Positions 22,158 through 34,043 of a stretch of DNA of 64,000 nt are shown in pieces (the stretch's first letter is position 1; each line of letters opens with the position of its first letter). This stretch comes from Pseudo-nitzschia pungens (taxonomy: Eukaryota; Bacillariophyta; Bacillariophyceae; Bacillariales; Bacillariaceae), in contig CM074765.1 in NCBI GenBank assembly GCA_037355855.1, forward strand, positions 930,001 through 994,000, in the 5' to 3' direction. Under the pieces are notes generated by a model. That model had not been told where the DNA came from, made no database searches, and saw only the letters and a list, made by a program, of their open reading frames with translations. The position numbers and the translations under genes were made by a program.

Positions 22158-23591
22158 GTGCCACGGCCGAATCACTCCGTGGTGCTTGGGAACCAACGAA
22201 CGAACGAATGAATTGAAAAAAGGAAAATGAAAAAAAAAATGAGAAAAAGAAATAAAAAAAGAGAACATCAGAAAACCAAAGAAAAATACAAAAGCGTCAC
22301 GGTTATGTGACCGAGAAGTGAGAGAACAAAAGAAAACGAGGAAAGGACGGGAACAAACCGAACCGAGTACCACCAAGCATCAGCAAAGGAGATTCGTTCG
22401 AGATACATAATAATGCATATTGAAATAAACTACAAATAGAAAGGACTTACAGCCCGAACTTTCATTCTAGATCCATCTCCAACACTCATACGAGCCGGCT
22501 ATGCAATCGTGGTCTTCGTCCTTTTCCTTGTTTTTCCGGCACTTGGTCCCGTCTTCCCTTTGCCATTGTTCTGTCTGTAGCTGGTCTGGAGCACTACGGG
22601 AATTCCAATGGAATCCTTGGTACAAAATCAACGAGTCTGACACGGAAGCACCCCCATATGTCCCGTGGGTCTACCGTGCTCTCGGGAATCCCGGCAAGGC
22701 TCGACACAATCCATTTCATCACATTTCATTTCATTTCATTTCATTTCATTTCATCGCATCGCATCTCATCAAAAATTTCGATGGGCCTCGCACGGCAGCA
22801 GTTGGCTTGGCCCGATCGATGATGATTCGCTCCGAACTCGATTGGACCGAATGAGTCTCGTTCGATTCATTCGGCACGTTTCCGTTTCCTTGTCCCGTTC
22901 TCTTTCTCGTTTCCGTCCGGGCCGAATTCAACGCAATGTTGTTGCAAATCCATTGTGGCGGCGTGCTTCTGGCATTCCCGACCGGGAAATGATGTGGAGC
23001 GAGGGTCGTTGCCGGCCCGAGCGATTCGAATCCCTTCCACGGAACTGGGATGGATATCTTACCCCGGATGATGCCAAGAATGATTCCGGGACTGATATCG
23101 GTGGTCTTCCGTCATTATTATTTGTATTACTGGTAAGGTTGACTTACCACCAGTACGGTGATGGTTACGGTAACAAAAGTTGACGAGTGACACAGTTGGA
23201 TCTTTTTCGATGGATCCTCTCGGAAAGATCTGTCGGGTGTCGGTGAGTAAGATCTTAACTGCTACGGTAAAAAACCTTACCGGTACGTGCCTCATGTCCG
23301 TCAACTGTCGACAGACAGACATTTGATTCGTGAAAAAATCTGTAACGTGTCACGAGTAACTTTCAAACAGGTGCCCAATTGCCATGAAAGCACGACACAG
23401 ACCTTTTTGGATTATTCAGTCATCAATGATCTTTCGGCTTCCCGTTTTTGAGAGGTTGGAACAGCTTTCAAAAACTTGCTGTCACACAAACAACATCTTC
23501 GAAGACATTATTTCGTTTTTGCTCCATCCCCGACGCAAGCGACCAGAGAGCTACCGCAGCACGAGCAAATCGTTCATACTTTTTTTTCACG
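22158..23591. other. intergenic, no gene recognised
   Basis: A-rich stretch directly after the stop (22210-22290), a TTTCA microsatellite at 22722-22754, and dispersed TACCGGTA-type sequences near 23130-23290. Frames here do not look coding. Confidence 0.5.
22722..22754. repeat. (ATTTC)n microsatellite
   Basis: About six perfect copies of the pentamer CATTT, followed by degenerate CATCGCATCGCATCTCATC. Confidence 0.9.
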
Positions 23592-24570
23592 ATGGTCACG
23601 ATCACACCAGTAGACGACAACAACAAAGACATCTTTTCGCCGGAATCGTTGGTGGGCGAAAAACTCTTGAAAGACGTCAAGGGACCCCCGGTTTCGACGG
23701 CCGGCTTGTTGAAAAAGTCCGAACCCAGTCTCATCGGACTGTACTTCTCGGCATCTTGGTGCCCACCATGCCAGCGATTCACCCCGCTTCTCACCGAATT
23801 TTACAAGGACGCCAAGGCTTCTAACAGCGGACTGGAGATCGTCTTTGTCAGTTCGGACCGGGGCTTGGATGAATTCAACGAATACGTAAGTTGGAGAAGA
23901 ACCGACAAGAATGGATTCGGACGACGCCCTGCACAATTTTTGCCGTGGCGGTGGTGGTCGTTGGAATGAAGAATGCCCAAGAGAATGAATCGCATACTGC
24001 TATTTTTTATTGCGTATCTCATGTTGTTTTGTCGTTCCGCCCCACGTGTTGTGTTTTGGAAAAAAAAAACAAAAAAAAAACGACGGCACATCCTGCCCAC
24101 CACCAAATGGCATGGATCCGCAACCAAAATTCGAACTCTGCCCGGTGCGACAGTACAAAAAAATGCCATGGTTGGCCATTCCCGCAGTGGAAGGATCGGC
24201 CCAGATCAAGCAAAACCTTTCCAACACACTTGGAGTCACCGCCATTCCCTCCATTGCCATCATCGATGCCAAGACCGGAGAAATCGTGCTGGGAGGCGAG
24301 GCTCGTGACGACATCATCCAAGCCGCCGGGAGCGGCGAGCGAATCGCTGCCACGATCGAAAAATGGAAGAACGCCGAGCGACATCCCCTCTCGGAGGCCC
24401 CGCGATTGATGGATGCCGGTTCCACGGGACGCAACCCCCTCTTCAAATTCCTCTCGTTCCTGGCCAAGAATCCCATGATGATTTTCGGTCTCATTTACTT
24501 TTACAAATGGATCCAAAATAAGATGATCGAAATGGGATACGACGATGAGGACGGAAAGACGGAACTGTAG
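23592..24570 (+). CDS. nucleoredoxin/tryparedoxin-like thioredoxin-fold protein with C-terminal anchor
   Basis: Exons 23592-23885 and 24154-24570 (donor GTAAGT, acceptor CGACAG, both phase 0) give 236 residues. The thioredoxin fold has the active site WCPPC (56-60) in GLYFSASWCPPCQRF. It continues with IVFVSSDRGLDEFNEY joined by the splice to YKKMPWLAIP, the conserved nucleoredoxin/TryX segment. GVTAIPSIAIIDAKTGEI (cis-Pro) follows. The C-terminus has a hydrophobic segment MMIFGLIYFYKWI and a short acidic tail ending GKTEL, so a tail-anchored membrane protein is plausible. It probably acts as a disulphide reductase. ATG 23592 (CACGATGG) is the first in frame. No targeting peptide is evident. 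Confidence 0.88.
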
Positions 24571-24874
24571 ATGCCACGCCGACGGACACGGAAATCGAAA
24601 TCCGTGGACTCGTGCAGAGGGTGTCGCTCCGACCGGAAACAGTGGATGGCAACGGCCAACCGTTGTTCGAAAGCACAACGACATATCATCTACTATTGTC
24701 GAACGAAAAAGGCTGCGAAAGCCAAATAAAACACGGGAATAAATGGCTCGTGCTACATGGGATTTTTTAGATTTGCGAAGTTAAATCGTCTTTTCGATAG
24801 TCGTAGAACCGCACTTGCGGTCGGTTGGTCCCCGTTCGATCCCGAATTTTTTTTAACCGTGTCATCCGTCGGAT
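24571..24874. other. convergent spacer
   Basis: Region between the 3' ends of the thioredoxin-fold gene and the membrane-protein gene. No independent gene was seen; it may hold real C-terminal coding sequence of the latter if that gene is spliced. Confidence 0.4.
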
Positions 24875-25744
24875 TCAGATCGATTTCGCAGTGTCCAGCG
24901 ATCCGAGAATGGTTGACAGCGTTTCGAAGGAACACAGCCACAGATGACATACCCCGTCGCTGTAATGAAATGTAAACGAGCATCTTGCGTTCGTCCGTCG
25001 GCTTCGACACGCACACGCATCGCACTTGCAAAACACAAATCCGTCCCCGGAATCTTGTACCAGCGATCGAGCTGCACCTTTTCCTTTCTCGGTATTGAAA
25101 GGGATTCTCGAAAGAGCGACCACCGATAGTACCAGCATCGCCGCAACAATTTGAATCCCGGTACGCATCGCGTTTTGTTGATGCAACAATATCATGGAAA
25201 GAATCATCGGCAGCGCATGACTTCCCAGATCCGAGTAGGCGAATACGTGATCTCGAAATCCCTTTCCGGGTATGCCCCGAAGATTGTTGAGGGCACCCGT
25301 CAAGACCAACCGGAGCCTCTCCTTCGAGGCATTCATTCTCAGAGCCCGAACGTGAATCAGCACGTGATAGACGTATACCACCGACAGCAGGAATACAAAT
25401 ACCACCGAGTGGCGATCGATTTCCGAAGCGAAGGATATCCGAGAGAGATGCGCCCACCAGATTAGTTGCAAAATTCGCGTGAGGACGTCAAACCCGACGC
25501 CCACGAGAATCGAAAGAACGTAGGTGTCGTTCAGAGCACCCAGGACGACCAATGCGTGACTCGTGACGTTCAACAAAGATGCCGCCATCGTCAAGCTGTT
25601 GAGTACAACAGACGAGGCCGAGTGCATGGCACCGGACTCCAGCGACGCGGCATATGCACTCCCGTGAAACAAACGTGTCAGAACAAAACCGTAAACGGCG
25701 AGAATCAAAGTTCCGCTGATGGATAGTCTCGGAAAGCTACTCAT
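24875..25744 (-). CDS. multi-pass membrane protein, unknown family
   Basis: 289 residues from ATG 25744. I do not recognise the family. The first 230 residues contain about six hydrophobic helices: LILAVYGFVLTRLF, SASSVVLNSLTMAASLL, HALVVLGAL...LSILVGVGF, SVVFVFLLSVVYVYHVLI, ALPMILSMILL, IQIVAAMLVLSVVAL. The last 60 residues after RIPFNTEKGKG are Cys/Arg-rich and unlike the rest. The true C-terminus may therefore lie in another frame after an intron, since open frames continue on this strand to about 24753 in a second frame and to about 24862 in the third. Convergent with the nucleoredoxin-like gene. Confidence 0.5.
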   Translation of the reverse strand: MSSFPRLSISGTLILAVYGFVLTRLFHGSAYAASLESGAMHSASSVVLNSLTMAASLLNVTSHALVVLGALNDTYVLSILVGVGFDVLTRILQLIWWAHLSRISFASEIDRHSVVFVFLLSVVYVYHVLIHVRALRMNASKERLRLVLTGALNNLRGIPGKGFRDHVFAYSDLGSHALPMILSMILLHQQNAMRTGIQIVAAMLVLSVVALSRIPFNTEKGKGAARSLVQDSGDGFVFCKCDACACRSRRTNARCSFTFHYSDGVCHLWLCSFETLSTILGSLDTAKSI

Positions 25745-27022
25745 GGTGAACCACCTTCGTTGCTGGAAAGTATGCGGATTGTCATCTGGCAGTGAGATGA
25801 TGCTGCTTTCTGCTTGATTCGGAGTTCAACGCCGGTATTTTTCCTCGGCATGTTCGATAGAATGTAGTATTCGCATTTCTTGACAATCGAGTGTTTTTCG
25901 CGCCTCTCTGAGGTGAATCAACGAAAAGATTTCCATTCATTCGCTCGAACAATAATAATAATACGGCATGGATACGGTACCAGTATTCTACTAGTATGAC
26001 GAGTAATTACGGAAACTTCATGATATCATACTGCAGCAGTTATCCGTAACGGAGAATACCATAAGTTACCGGTAGTTAAATTTGGAATCATTGGAGATCA
26101 AGAAAAAAGCAATGTTAGTACTAGTAGTACTACTACTACTAGTACTACTAATACTACAGTAGCATCTGGGAAGTTGTCTCTGAACATGAAGACGTTCTAG
26201 TAGTAGAACTATATTGTCTTCCTAGGTCCTACAGTAGTAGTAGTAGGTCCTTAATTACTTCATATTCTTTTTTGTCAGCATTACTATACTACGAAGTACA
26301 TTGTTATTTTATGATATTTTAAACAATACAAATTGAGAGCCTCAATATAACATGTTTGTTTGCACACCAATGCTTCCTCTTCCTCTATTTCACAAAGACT
26401 GTGTCTATTATAAACCCATAAATACATTTCTCAACCAATTGAAACCACAATTTTTCCATTGAACTCTCCACAACCGACTCCCCATGATGCTGGTGGTGGT
26501 TGATCACTACTAGGAATGACACTCGTATTTGTTCCACCTTTCATTGGGACTTGAAATGGAACTGCTATTTAGCCCTATAAACAAAATCATTTTATGGCTA
26601 CTGCTGCTGATTGAAAGGGTCCTACTGCTCCTCATTCTGACCAGTAAATAACTTCCTCCAGGAAGCTGAGATTCTGAATTGTTAAAGCTAAAATAGTACT
26701 AGCTACTACTAGTTGTAGAGTATAACTCCTCCTTACTCTTCGTTACTAACCAATTCTCCTCGCTACAATAGCGAAAGTAGTAAGGGAAGATGCACGTATA
26801 TGTTGCTGGTCATGAGGATCAATGACGACTAAGATCTCATCAACTACAAGACTGCAACTGTTGGAGAAAATTTAGAGTTAGGGTTTACAAAATAAAAACG
26901 ACCGTTGAGGTTCGCCAAATGAAAGGTTCGCCAAATGTCTTTTGGAGAGACAAAGATGAAAAATTGGTCAGTTGAATACATGTCGGAAACACATCACAAG
27001 AGGTATGATTAGAGACCCCTCA
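25745..27022. other. intergenic with TAC/AGT-rich patch
   Basis: No gene seen. 26112-26160 and 26195-26245 are dense in TAGTACTACTACTAGTAC-type sequence. A 14-nt direct repeat AGGTTCGCCAAATG occurs twice at about 26908-26938. The 5' LTR of the downstream retroelement, if any, would lie in the last part of this stretch, but I could not find a second copy to define it. Confidence 0.5.
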
Positions 27023-30000
27023 CTTTTTACGTTAATACAATTAGTACATTTACATTATGTTACATCGGATTGTAGACTTGTTTTGATAATTTACAAGATA
27101 TTAACGTAAAAAGGCAAGGATAAACAAGGAAGATTAAGTGACCATGTCAGAGAAAGATAAAGAAGAAGATATAGCCGGACAAGAGGCTGAAGAACACGAT
27201 GAAGAGGATGCTTCACAAAAACGACGGAAACCCAAACGGAAAGGGAAAGGATCAACCGGACCGGGGCCCGTATCCTTCAAAGGAGGAACACCAGCAATCA
27301 AGGATTATGTGTTTGTCCACAGTCAGATCCATACCAAGGAATGGATCACCGCCAGGAAGAAGTTCATCAACTATGCAGCAAAGACGTATGGCGGGAACGA
27401 AGAGACAAGCCTGGAAATGAGAACACTCACAATCGTCACAATGGAGGAGCCCATCGAACCAACCGAAGACGAATTGAAAGCACTCAGTGAACTGAAAAGG
27501 GAATTCACTAAAGATAATTACAAACAGGATCTAAAGATCTACAAGGATATCATGAACAAAACAAGAAACAACCTAACCAAGCTCTACAAGGTGCTTTGGG
27601 ACCAATGTGATCCCATAATGCACAATAAAATCAAGGCGCACAAGGATGACTATACCAGAGTGCACGCCACGAAATCAGTAACAGGACTCCTAACCCTCAT
27701 CGAGACGGTATGCGAACAAGGTGATGCAACAAGGAACAGACGCGTCCAAAGGTTCCTAACCAAGAAGAAGGTATATAACTTTAGACAGACCGATGACATG
27801 GATTTGGGGGAATACCTGGAGAAGTTCAAAGTACTGGTCAACGTAGCTGAAAAGACCGGAGCACGATTCTATGACATGGAGGACATACAAGATGTCCTAA
27901 AAGAGAAGGGATACATAGATATGGAATCATGTGATGCAGAAACAGAATCGGGGGACGAGACAGAAGACCCCAAGATCAAGACGGAGAGTACAGAAGGAGC
28001 CGCCGTAAAGCAAGAACCAATCAAAATAAACAAAACAACCAAATCAAAATGGGGCAGCTTGAAAACTGCAACAAAACAGGAGGTGAGAGCAACAGCACGG
28101 GACCGGGCATTGGCCACTATCTTTTTCATGAATTCAAATGATGGGAAGTATGCAATATATAAACAAGATTGCCATAACGCCATGACGAAAGGCCGGGATG
28201 AATATCCCAAGAGCGTGGTGGAAGCACACAGCGAGCTTGAAGATTTCAAGTTCAACCCAAGACTATATCAAGTCACCAGAACAGGCAGACCTTCCCGTGG
28301 GAAGTTCTCTGGCCATCAGTTCCTAATCGATGATGATGACGAGGAAACGGAACGAGCAACGCCCAATAAATGGAGACCAAAAGGAAACTACATTTGCCAT
28401 AATTGTGACAGGGAAAACGACTGCATCGCGTCTGATTGCCCACACACAACCAAGGAAAACGGGGATCCTACACGAGATGAACGCCGGAAGGCCTACAACC
28501 AAGCAAAGGCAAAGCGAGAATCCGGACAGTGCAATGTAATGGAAGGTATCGAGTCCGAAGTCGCTGAAGACAACGAATCCGAAGTAGCTGAAGACAACGA
28601 CGAGGAGGAATGGGAATCAGAACTGGACGGTGACGACTACGGCATACAGTTCTACATGAATGATAACGCCGATGAGGTTCTAGTGGAAGACCTACGGGGG
28701 AAGAATAAACACGCCTTCAACCAATGCAAAAAGAGATTGAATCCAAAATGGATCCTCATTGATAATTGTTCAAGTGTAAACGTGTTCTACAATAAGCGCT
28801 TCCTCAAGAACATCCGGAACGCATCGAAAACACTGCATCTGTATACAAATGCCGGGAGAGCCATCATCACCCAAGTCGGAGACCTACCAGGTTTTGGTGA
28901 AGTATACTACTATCCCGATGGAATAGCCAACATTTTATCATTCCATATAGTGACCAACATGGCCGGGTATATTGTGGAATACCATAATGGAATCGAGGAT
29001 GCATTCCGCGTCACCAACCCAAAAGGGGTAACAAGGAAATTTGTGCCATCGCCGAAAGGTCTGTATTACTGGGATAGTAGCAAAGCAATAATGTCAGCAC
29101 AATCATTCATCGAGACTGACATTAAGTTGGAAGAAATTGGCGTTGAAACAGTCCGAGGGAACCAGGCAAAATTCTCCCGGAAAGATAATAAAACAGCCTT
29201 AGCAGTCAGGCAATTACAGGATGTAACAAATTGGAGCAACGGGGACATGATCCGAGCAATCAAGAATGGCACCCTACTGAATAACCCATTCACACCAAGA
29301 GATGTGACCATCATGAACACGATATTTGGACCACGAGTCGCCGCACTACAAGGAAAAACAGTACGGGCGAAACGGAAAGAGATAAAGACGGCATTAATCG
29401 GATTGCCACGAACAATAATGGATCACTATACCGATTTAACGGTGTCCATTGACATAATGAAGATAAACAGGATCCCATTCATGGTGACCATTAGCAAACA
29501 CATCCACTATGGGACAGCTAATCCCATTGAAGATATGACAGCAGAGTCCATGTTCAAGGTCCTGGCGGAACTACAAAAATTCTATAAACGACGCGGGTTC
29601 CACATCGGGCTTATGCTGGGTGATAAACAGTTTGAATGTTTAGATAATGAGCTCGCGGGCATAGGAATCCTACTTAACATCGCAGCACAGGATGAACATG
29701 TGCCTGAGGTGGAGCGATTCATTCGCGTAATAAAAGAAAGAGCAAGATGCGCCTTCCATAACACCCCTTTTAAGCGAATACCAAACCGGATGGTGATTGG
29801 GCTCATTGCCGGGGTAATGGTGTACATCAATGGCATATCATGGGAAGGGGGCGTATCTAAAATCCTATCACCGATGACAATAGTCACCGGAAAGAAACTA
29901 GACTACAAACTACACTGTACTATACCTTTCGGGACATATGCCCAGGTGAGAAGAGAAACTGATAATACATTGAAAACAAGGACATTCGGGGCCATAGCCA

Positions 30001-31145
30001 TGGGGCCTATGCACAATTTACAAGGAGGAATGACCTTCATGAGCCTGAAAACAGGAAGAAGAATCGAAAGAGACAGACCCGACTTTCACATCCTACCGAT
30101 GCCGGATGAGGTTATTGACCAAGTTAACGCAATGGGGAACAAGAACCCTATCGGATTGGTGTTCACAGATGGGGACAATAACCAAGTGACAGACATAGAC
30201 GAAGTCGAAGGAGACGACAACAATGATGACGCATCAATCGACTCTGACCGTGACGTCACCGACGATAGCAAAGGGATCGACGAAAGAATCGATTCAACAT
30301 CTGAGGATGAAGATGTAGAAAGCACAGGAGTGGATCATGATAGCCCCCAAGGGAACACCACCGAAAATACAGGAGTGGTGGATGACGAAATCGAAATCAT
30401 TTTCGAAACGGATAGTGAGCAGTCGGACTCGGACGGAGAAAACCAAGAGGAGGACAATGATGGAGCAAGTGCCGGAACCGACGGATCCGATCAGGAATAT
30501 CAAAGTGATAGTGAAGAGAGCACTAGTTCCGAAGGACGGCCAAGACGGACTGTCCAACCATATGTCTGGCCGGGTTATGAAGACGCATATGTAAACGTTA
30601 TGACCGAGGAGCATAAGCGTTTCAAGGGGGTTATCCACAAGATGACCCAAGAGACAAAGCACAGGAGTGCATACCAATATCTGCAGAGGGCAACCGAGTT
30701 CAAGGAGAATGTTAAACTAGTCACATCTGGAAACGAGCAATATAACTATGAACGTGCAATGACCTTCCTGGGTACAACGTCAGAGAAATGTCGTGGAGCG
30801 GTGACTCACTATATCATGACTCAGTATGGGTTAAAAGCAGGACTACGAGAGTTCGGTGAAGAAGGGAAGGCCGCAACTACCAAGGAAATGAAACAGATGC
30901 TATCCCGGGAGGTGTTTGAAGAGATTGACTACAAGACACTATCAAATGAGGACAAGCGATTAGCACTACCCATATTACTATTTCTAACAAGGAAGAGAGA
31001 TGGAAGTGTGAAGGGACGTGCATGCGCTGATGGGAGGAAACAGAGGATCTGGATGAATAAAGAAGACACCCGATCTCCAACCGTATCAACAGAAGGACTA
31101 TTCTATTTGTTGATGCAGAGTGCAACCAACGAACAGAACGCTTCG
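27023..31145 (+). mobile_element. copia-type (Ty1/copia, diatom CoDi-like) retroelement, 3'-truncated
   Basis: Defined by the Gag-Pol frame below. The right boundary is where similarity to reverse transcriptase stops, at about 31140. RNase H, most of RT, a polypurine tract and the 3' LTR are all missing. The left boundary is arbitrary: a perfect 15-bp inverted repeat (CTTTTTACGTTAATA, 27023-27037 and 27099-27113) lies in the leader just before gag. Copia order (integrase before RT) is clear. Confidence 0.8.
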
Positions 31146-31373
31146 TTTTTGAGAAACCTGAGTAATTATTTTTTTTTCGTTGTTTTCATCGTAGAAATTA
31201 GAAGTGCAGCTACGTGTGCGACGGGACTGATTGCATCCATGACTTTTTGTTGTGTGCTGTTAGAAAGATTGACAAGTGACGTAGTCTGTAGTCTGGTCGT
31301 CTCAATCGTTCATACAGTAAAGAAAAATACTGCGCTGGCGAGATCTTGTAACCTTACGCCACATGAGTTTTGA
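27144..31373 (+). pseudogene. copia-type Gag-Pol polyprotein, broken in reverse transcriptase
   Basis: One open frame from ATG 27144 with a product of 1409 codons. Order of parts: acidic/basic N-terminus; Gag-like helical region; Cys cluster C-x2-C-x5-C-x4-C at about residue 417 (a zinc-knuckle variant without the usual His); aspartic protease-like WILIDNCSSVNVF (about 537); integrase core with Asp in LTVSIDIMKIN (about 770), Asp in LMLGDKQFE and Glu in HVPEVERFIRVIKERAR; an acidic Asp/Ser/Glu linker; and the start of RT (KRDGSVKGRACADGRKQR, SPTVSTEGLFYLL). After NEQNA (about 31140) the copia sequence ends and the remaining 75 codons are unrelated. Cannot transpose autonomously. The frame is otherwise intact, so the insertion is fairly young. 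Confidence 0.85.
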
Positions 31374-31532
31374 TACTACGGAATTAATATCAGCTGTCCC
31401 CAGGTTTCCGTAGAAATTAGTACGAAGTAGTTGGGGATGTAGAACTGAATATCATCATTAATTTGAATCATATCAAAGAATAATCGCAATAAAGCAATAA
31501 TCACAGCAGCAACAACAACAACAACAAAGGAG

Positions 31533-32678
31533 ATGAACAACGAAACCCTAGTGACAACGACCACTGTTAATGCTTCGTCCGTTACTACACTTGTGATCGG
31601 AGCGCTTGGAATGGTGGCTGCATTGGCAACTGCAATTTCCCGTACCACCAGCAAGGAAAAATCTGTCAGCGAGAAGCCGGCACCACTACCATGTGCACCG
31701 ACAGGGTCCAAATTTGCGACCCTCCCACAATCTGAAGTGACTTTACGCTACAAAGATTCTATGACTGAAGATTCGATCAAGAATAGAATCGATGATAGTA
31801 AAGCTAATCAAGTTACATTCGTTTTGCTGCATGGATTTGCAGGGGTACTCGAAACTTGGGAATTGGTTACTCCTTACCTAATTCAAAGCAACGAAACAAA
31901 TGGCAGCGATTTAAACGTCCGAGTGGTTGCGCTGGACATGGTTGGTAGTGGATTCTCTGATAAACCACTCGATTTTGACTACTCCTATAGGAATCAGGGC
32001 AAGGTCGTGTCGGAGTTCATTTCAGTTCTAGGGTTGTCGAATGTCGTGCTTGTCGGTCACAGCTCAGGGACCGTGGTCGGTGCAGCAACCGCTGTAGAGC
32101 AGCGGAAAGATAACAATGAAGAATCTGCAGTCATTGGAGCTGTCTTCATGGATTGTGCCCTATTCCGTCAGAAGTCGGACTTCTTTTCGAAGTCTTGGCT
32201 CAAGCCTTTGTTCCAGTGGATGACCACCAAAATGATGGCTAATCGGAAAAAAAGTTTAGCAAAGATGCACCTACCGATGCACGCTGAACGGGTGCTTACT
32301 GATGACTTCGTTGAGAAGTTTGCTGCACCTACAAGGCTTCCTAATTTCAATTCCGCTTTGGTCGACACAGTAATGGCCAAAGAAGCTCCATACGAACAAT
32401 TAGTCGACGAAATGCTATCTCCATCAACCACCCACGAAACGAATCCGTTCCCAATGTTATTTGTGTGGGGGAAAGGGGATACCTACCAGCCTCTCCCCGC
32501 ACAACAGAAAGAATCAATCAAACGAAAACTAGATGCCTTGAATGCGACGAAACCGCAACAACAACAAATCCTCGAAACGACTGAGTTGACGGAATGCCAT
32601 CATTATCCTCAGCACGAACAACCTGCGGCACTAGCGAACGAAATCTTGTCGTTCGTTCAAACGAAAATAAAACTATAA
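31533..32678 (+). CDS. alpha/beta hydrolase
   Basis: 381 residues, single exon, ATG 31533 preceded by a CAA-rich leader. The N-terminal hydrophobic segment (VTTLVIGALGMVAALATAI) is probably a membrane anchor. The hydrolase fold shows the oxyanion HGF in FVLLHGFAGVLETWE, then VVALDMVGSGFSDKP. The nucleophile elbow is GHSSG in VVLVGHSSGTVVG. The candidate Asp lies in LFVWGKGDTYQPL and the His near the C-terminus in ECHHYPQHEQPA. Substrate unknown: epoxide hydrolase-, lipase- or esterase-like members share this layout. The gene begins about 390 nt after the break of the copia element. Confidence 0.88.
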   Translation: MNNETLVTTTTVNASSVTTLVIGALGMVAALATAISRTTSKEKSVSEKPAPLPCAPTGSKFATLPQSEVTLRYKDSMTEDSIKNRIDDSKANQVTFVLLHGFAGVLETWELVTPYLIQSNETNGSDLNVRVVALDMVGSGFSDKPLDFDYSYRNQGKVVSEFISVLGLSNVVLVGHSSGTVVGAATAVEQRKDNNEESAVIGAVFMDCALFRQKSDFFSKSWLKPLFQWMTTKMMANRKKSLAKMHLPMHAERVLTDDFVEKFAAPTRLPNFNSALVDTVMAKEAPYEQLVDEMLSPSTTHETNPFPMLFVWGKGDTYQPLPAQQKESIKRKLDALNATKPQQQQILETTELTECHHYPQHEQPAALANEILSFVQTKIKL

Positions 32679-33291
32679 GTTGATACAGTAGATGAATTTT
32701 AAGGCCTCTTCTTCGTTTGCTTTGACATGGTTTGCGTCCCTATAACAACAGAAGTTTCCCGTCTCAAAATAGCAACCAATTTTTTTCCGAGATGACGAAC
32801 TTTGGCAACGTTTACAAATCCTGTTCGACTACTTCTGTTCATTTATGAAAGACAATTTCTGTTTCACGGATTCTATACTTTCGCAACGCGATGCAAGCTA
32901 ACGCGTATGGATTATGTTGAATATTTTCGTTGACCATGCATCACAAGAGATTCATTAGCAGCATCAAGAGCAGCATGTACCAGACTTGAACGAACACGGA
33001 CGAAAGAGTGGGAGTTAATTTGTTTTGTTTTAGCATTTTCAATTCGTTTCTCCTCCATACTACACGTCAAAGTACGCTCGATCCTTTGACACGATGCATT
33101 CCATAGTTGTCACTTTTCAGTTCCAGCTTTGGTGAGCAGACCCAGTGTTTTTTGAATCGAAACCTTTCTTCTTCATGTGTTGGATATTGTGTTATCGAGG
33201 CGTTTCGTGATTGATGTGTATTTGCCCACGAGAAGCATGGAGGCAAAATCACAGCAGTCGCCTAAACTGTCATATTGGTATTTTTCTACTT
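32679..33291. other. convergent intergenic spacer
   Basis: Between the hydrolase and peroxiredoxin 3' ends. No gene recognised. Confidence 0.5.
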
Positions 33292-34043
33292 TTAGGCTTG
33301 TTCCAGTAGGTGTTCGGCATCCCCATCGGCATCTTCAACGAGGTTGAAGGCCGTGACGATGCCATTCTCCACAATCATGGAAAATCGTGCCGATCGATGC
33401 CCCAGCGAACATCCCGTGTAGTCTCGTTCGAGATCGTTCGATCGTGCCCACGCGCCGTCGACGTCGGCTAAAAAGGAAATCTTGTTGAAGTCGTTTCCCA
33501 TGGCCTTGCCCCAGTTGTAGTGTGCGTAGGGGTCGGCAACAGAGTAGCATACGAGCTCATCCACGCCTTTCGCCGAGAATTCGTCTTGGAGTTTTTGGTA
33601 TGGGGGATAATGAGCCGTAGTGCACGTTCCGGTAAACGGAGCCGGTACTCCAAATATGGCTACCTTCTTTCCCTCGAACAAGTCTAACATCGTGACCGCG
33701 TTGTCTTCTGCCAGGTTGGAATCCTTATCGTTCATGTGCTATTCAGATGGAAATGTCAAGCGCATCATGCAATATTGATTGAAAAATTAAAAAATTTAGG
33801 ACAGGAGAGAGTAAGGAAAAATTCTCGAGTCGGTCATTACACTCTGGATGGAAACACATCTAAATTTCTACCTTTTCTTACCCATGGTCGAGCTTTTTGT
33901 AGGATGCTGTCATCCTTCGAAAGATCTGTGCCGATCGAAATGTCTCTTTTCGTTGTACCTGCACTACCTTTAGCTTGGCGTCCGTTACGGATGAAAGATC
34001 GCAATGCGAGTCTCGATGTTTGTCTTGAAATCATAGAGATCAT
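33292..34043 (-). CDS. peroxiredoxin-5 type thiol peroxidase, mitochondrial
   Basis: Reduces hydrogen and alkyl peroxides with an active-site cysteine. Two exons: 34043-33882 and 33738-33292 (donor GTAAGA, acceptor GAATAG, phase 0), 202 residues. Exon 1 encodes a basic, Ser/Arg-rich presequence (MISMISRQTSRLALRSFIRNG) typical of mitochondrial import. Exon 2 carries the Prx5 core: LFEGKKVAIFGVPAPFTGTCT with the peroxidatic Cys at about 93, HYPPYQKLQDEF, VCYSVADPYAHYNWGKAMG, ISFLADVDGAWARS, LGHRSARFSMIVENGIV. The usual motif VPGAFTPTCS is altered to VPAPFTGTCT. Without exon 1 the protein would begin at ATG 33735 (147 residues) and lack a leader; exon 1 is inferred. Confidence 0.82.

Noticed and set aside
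21021..22376. 451-codon minus-strand frame opposite the secreted repeat protein
   Set aside because: Shadow of the strongly biased C-ending codons of the plus-strand gene; it lacks independent features.
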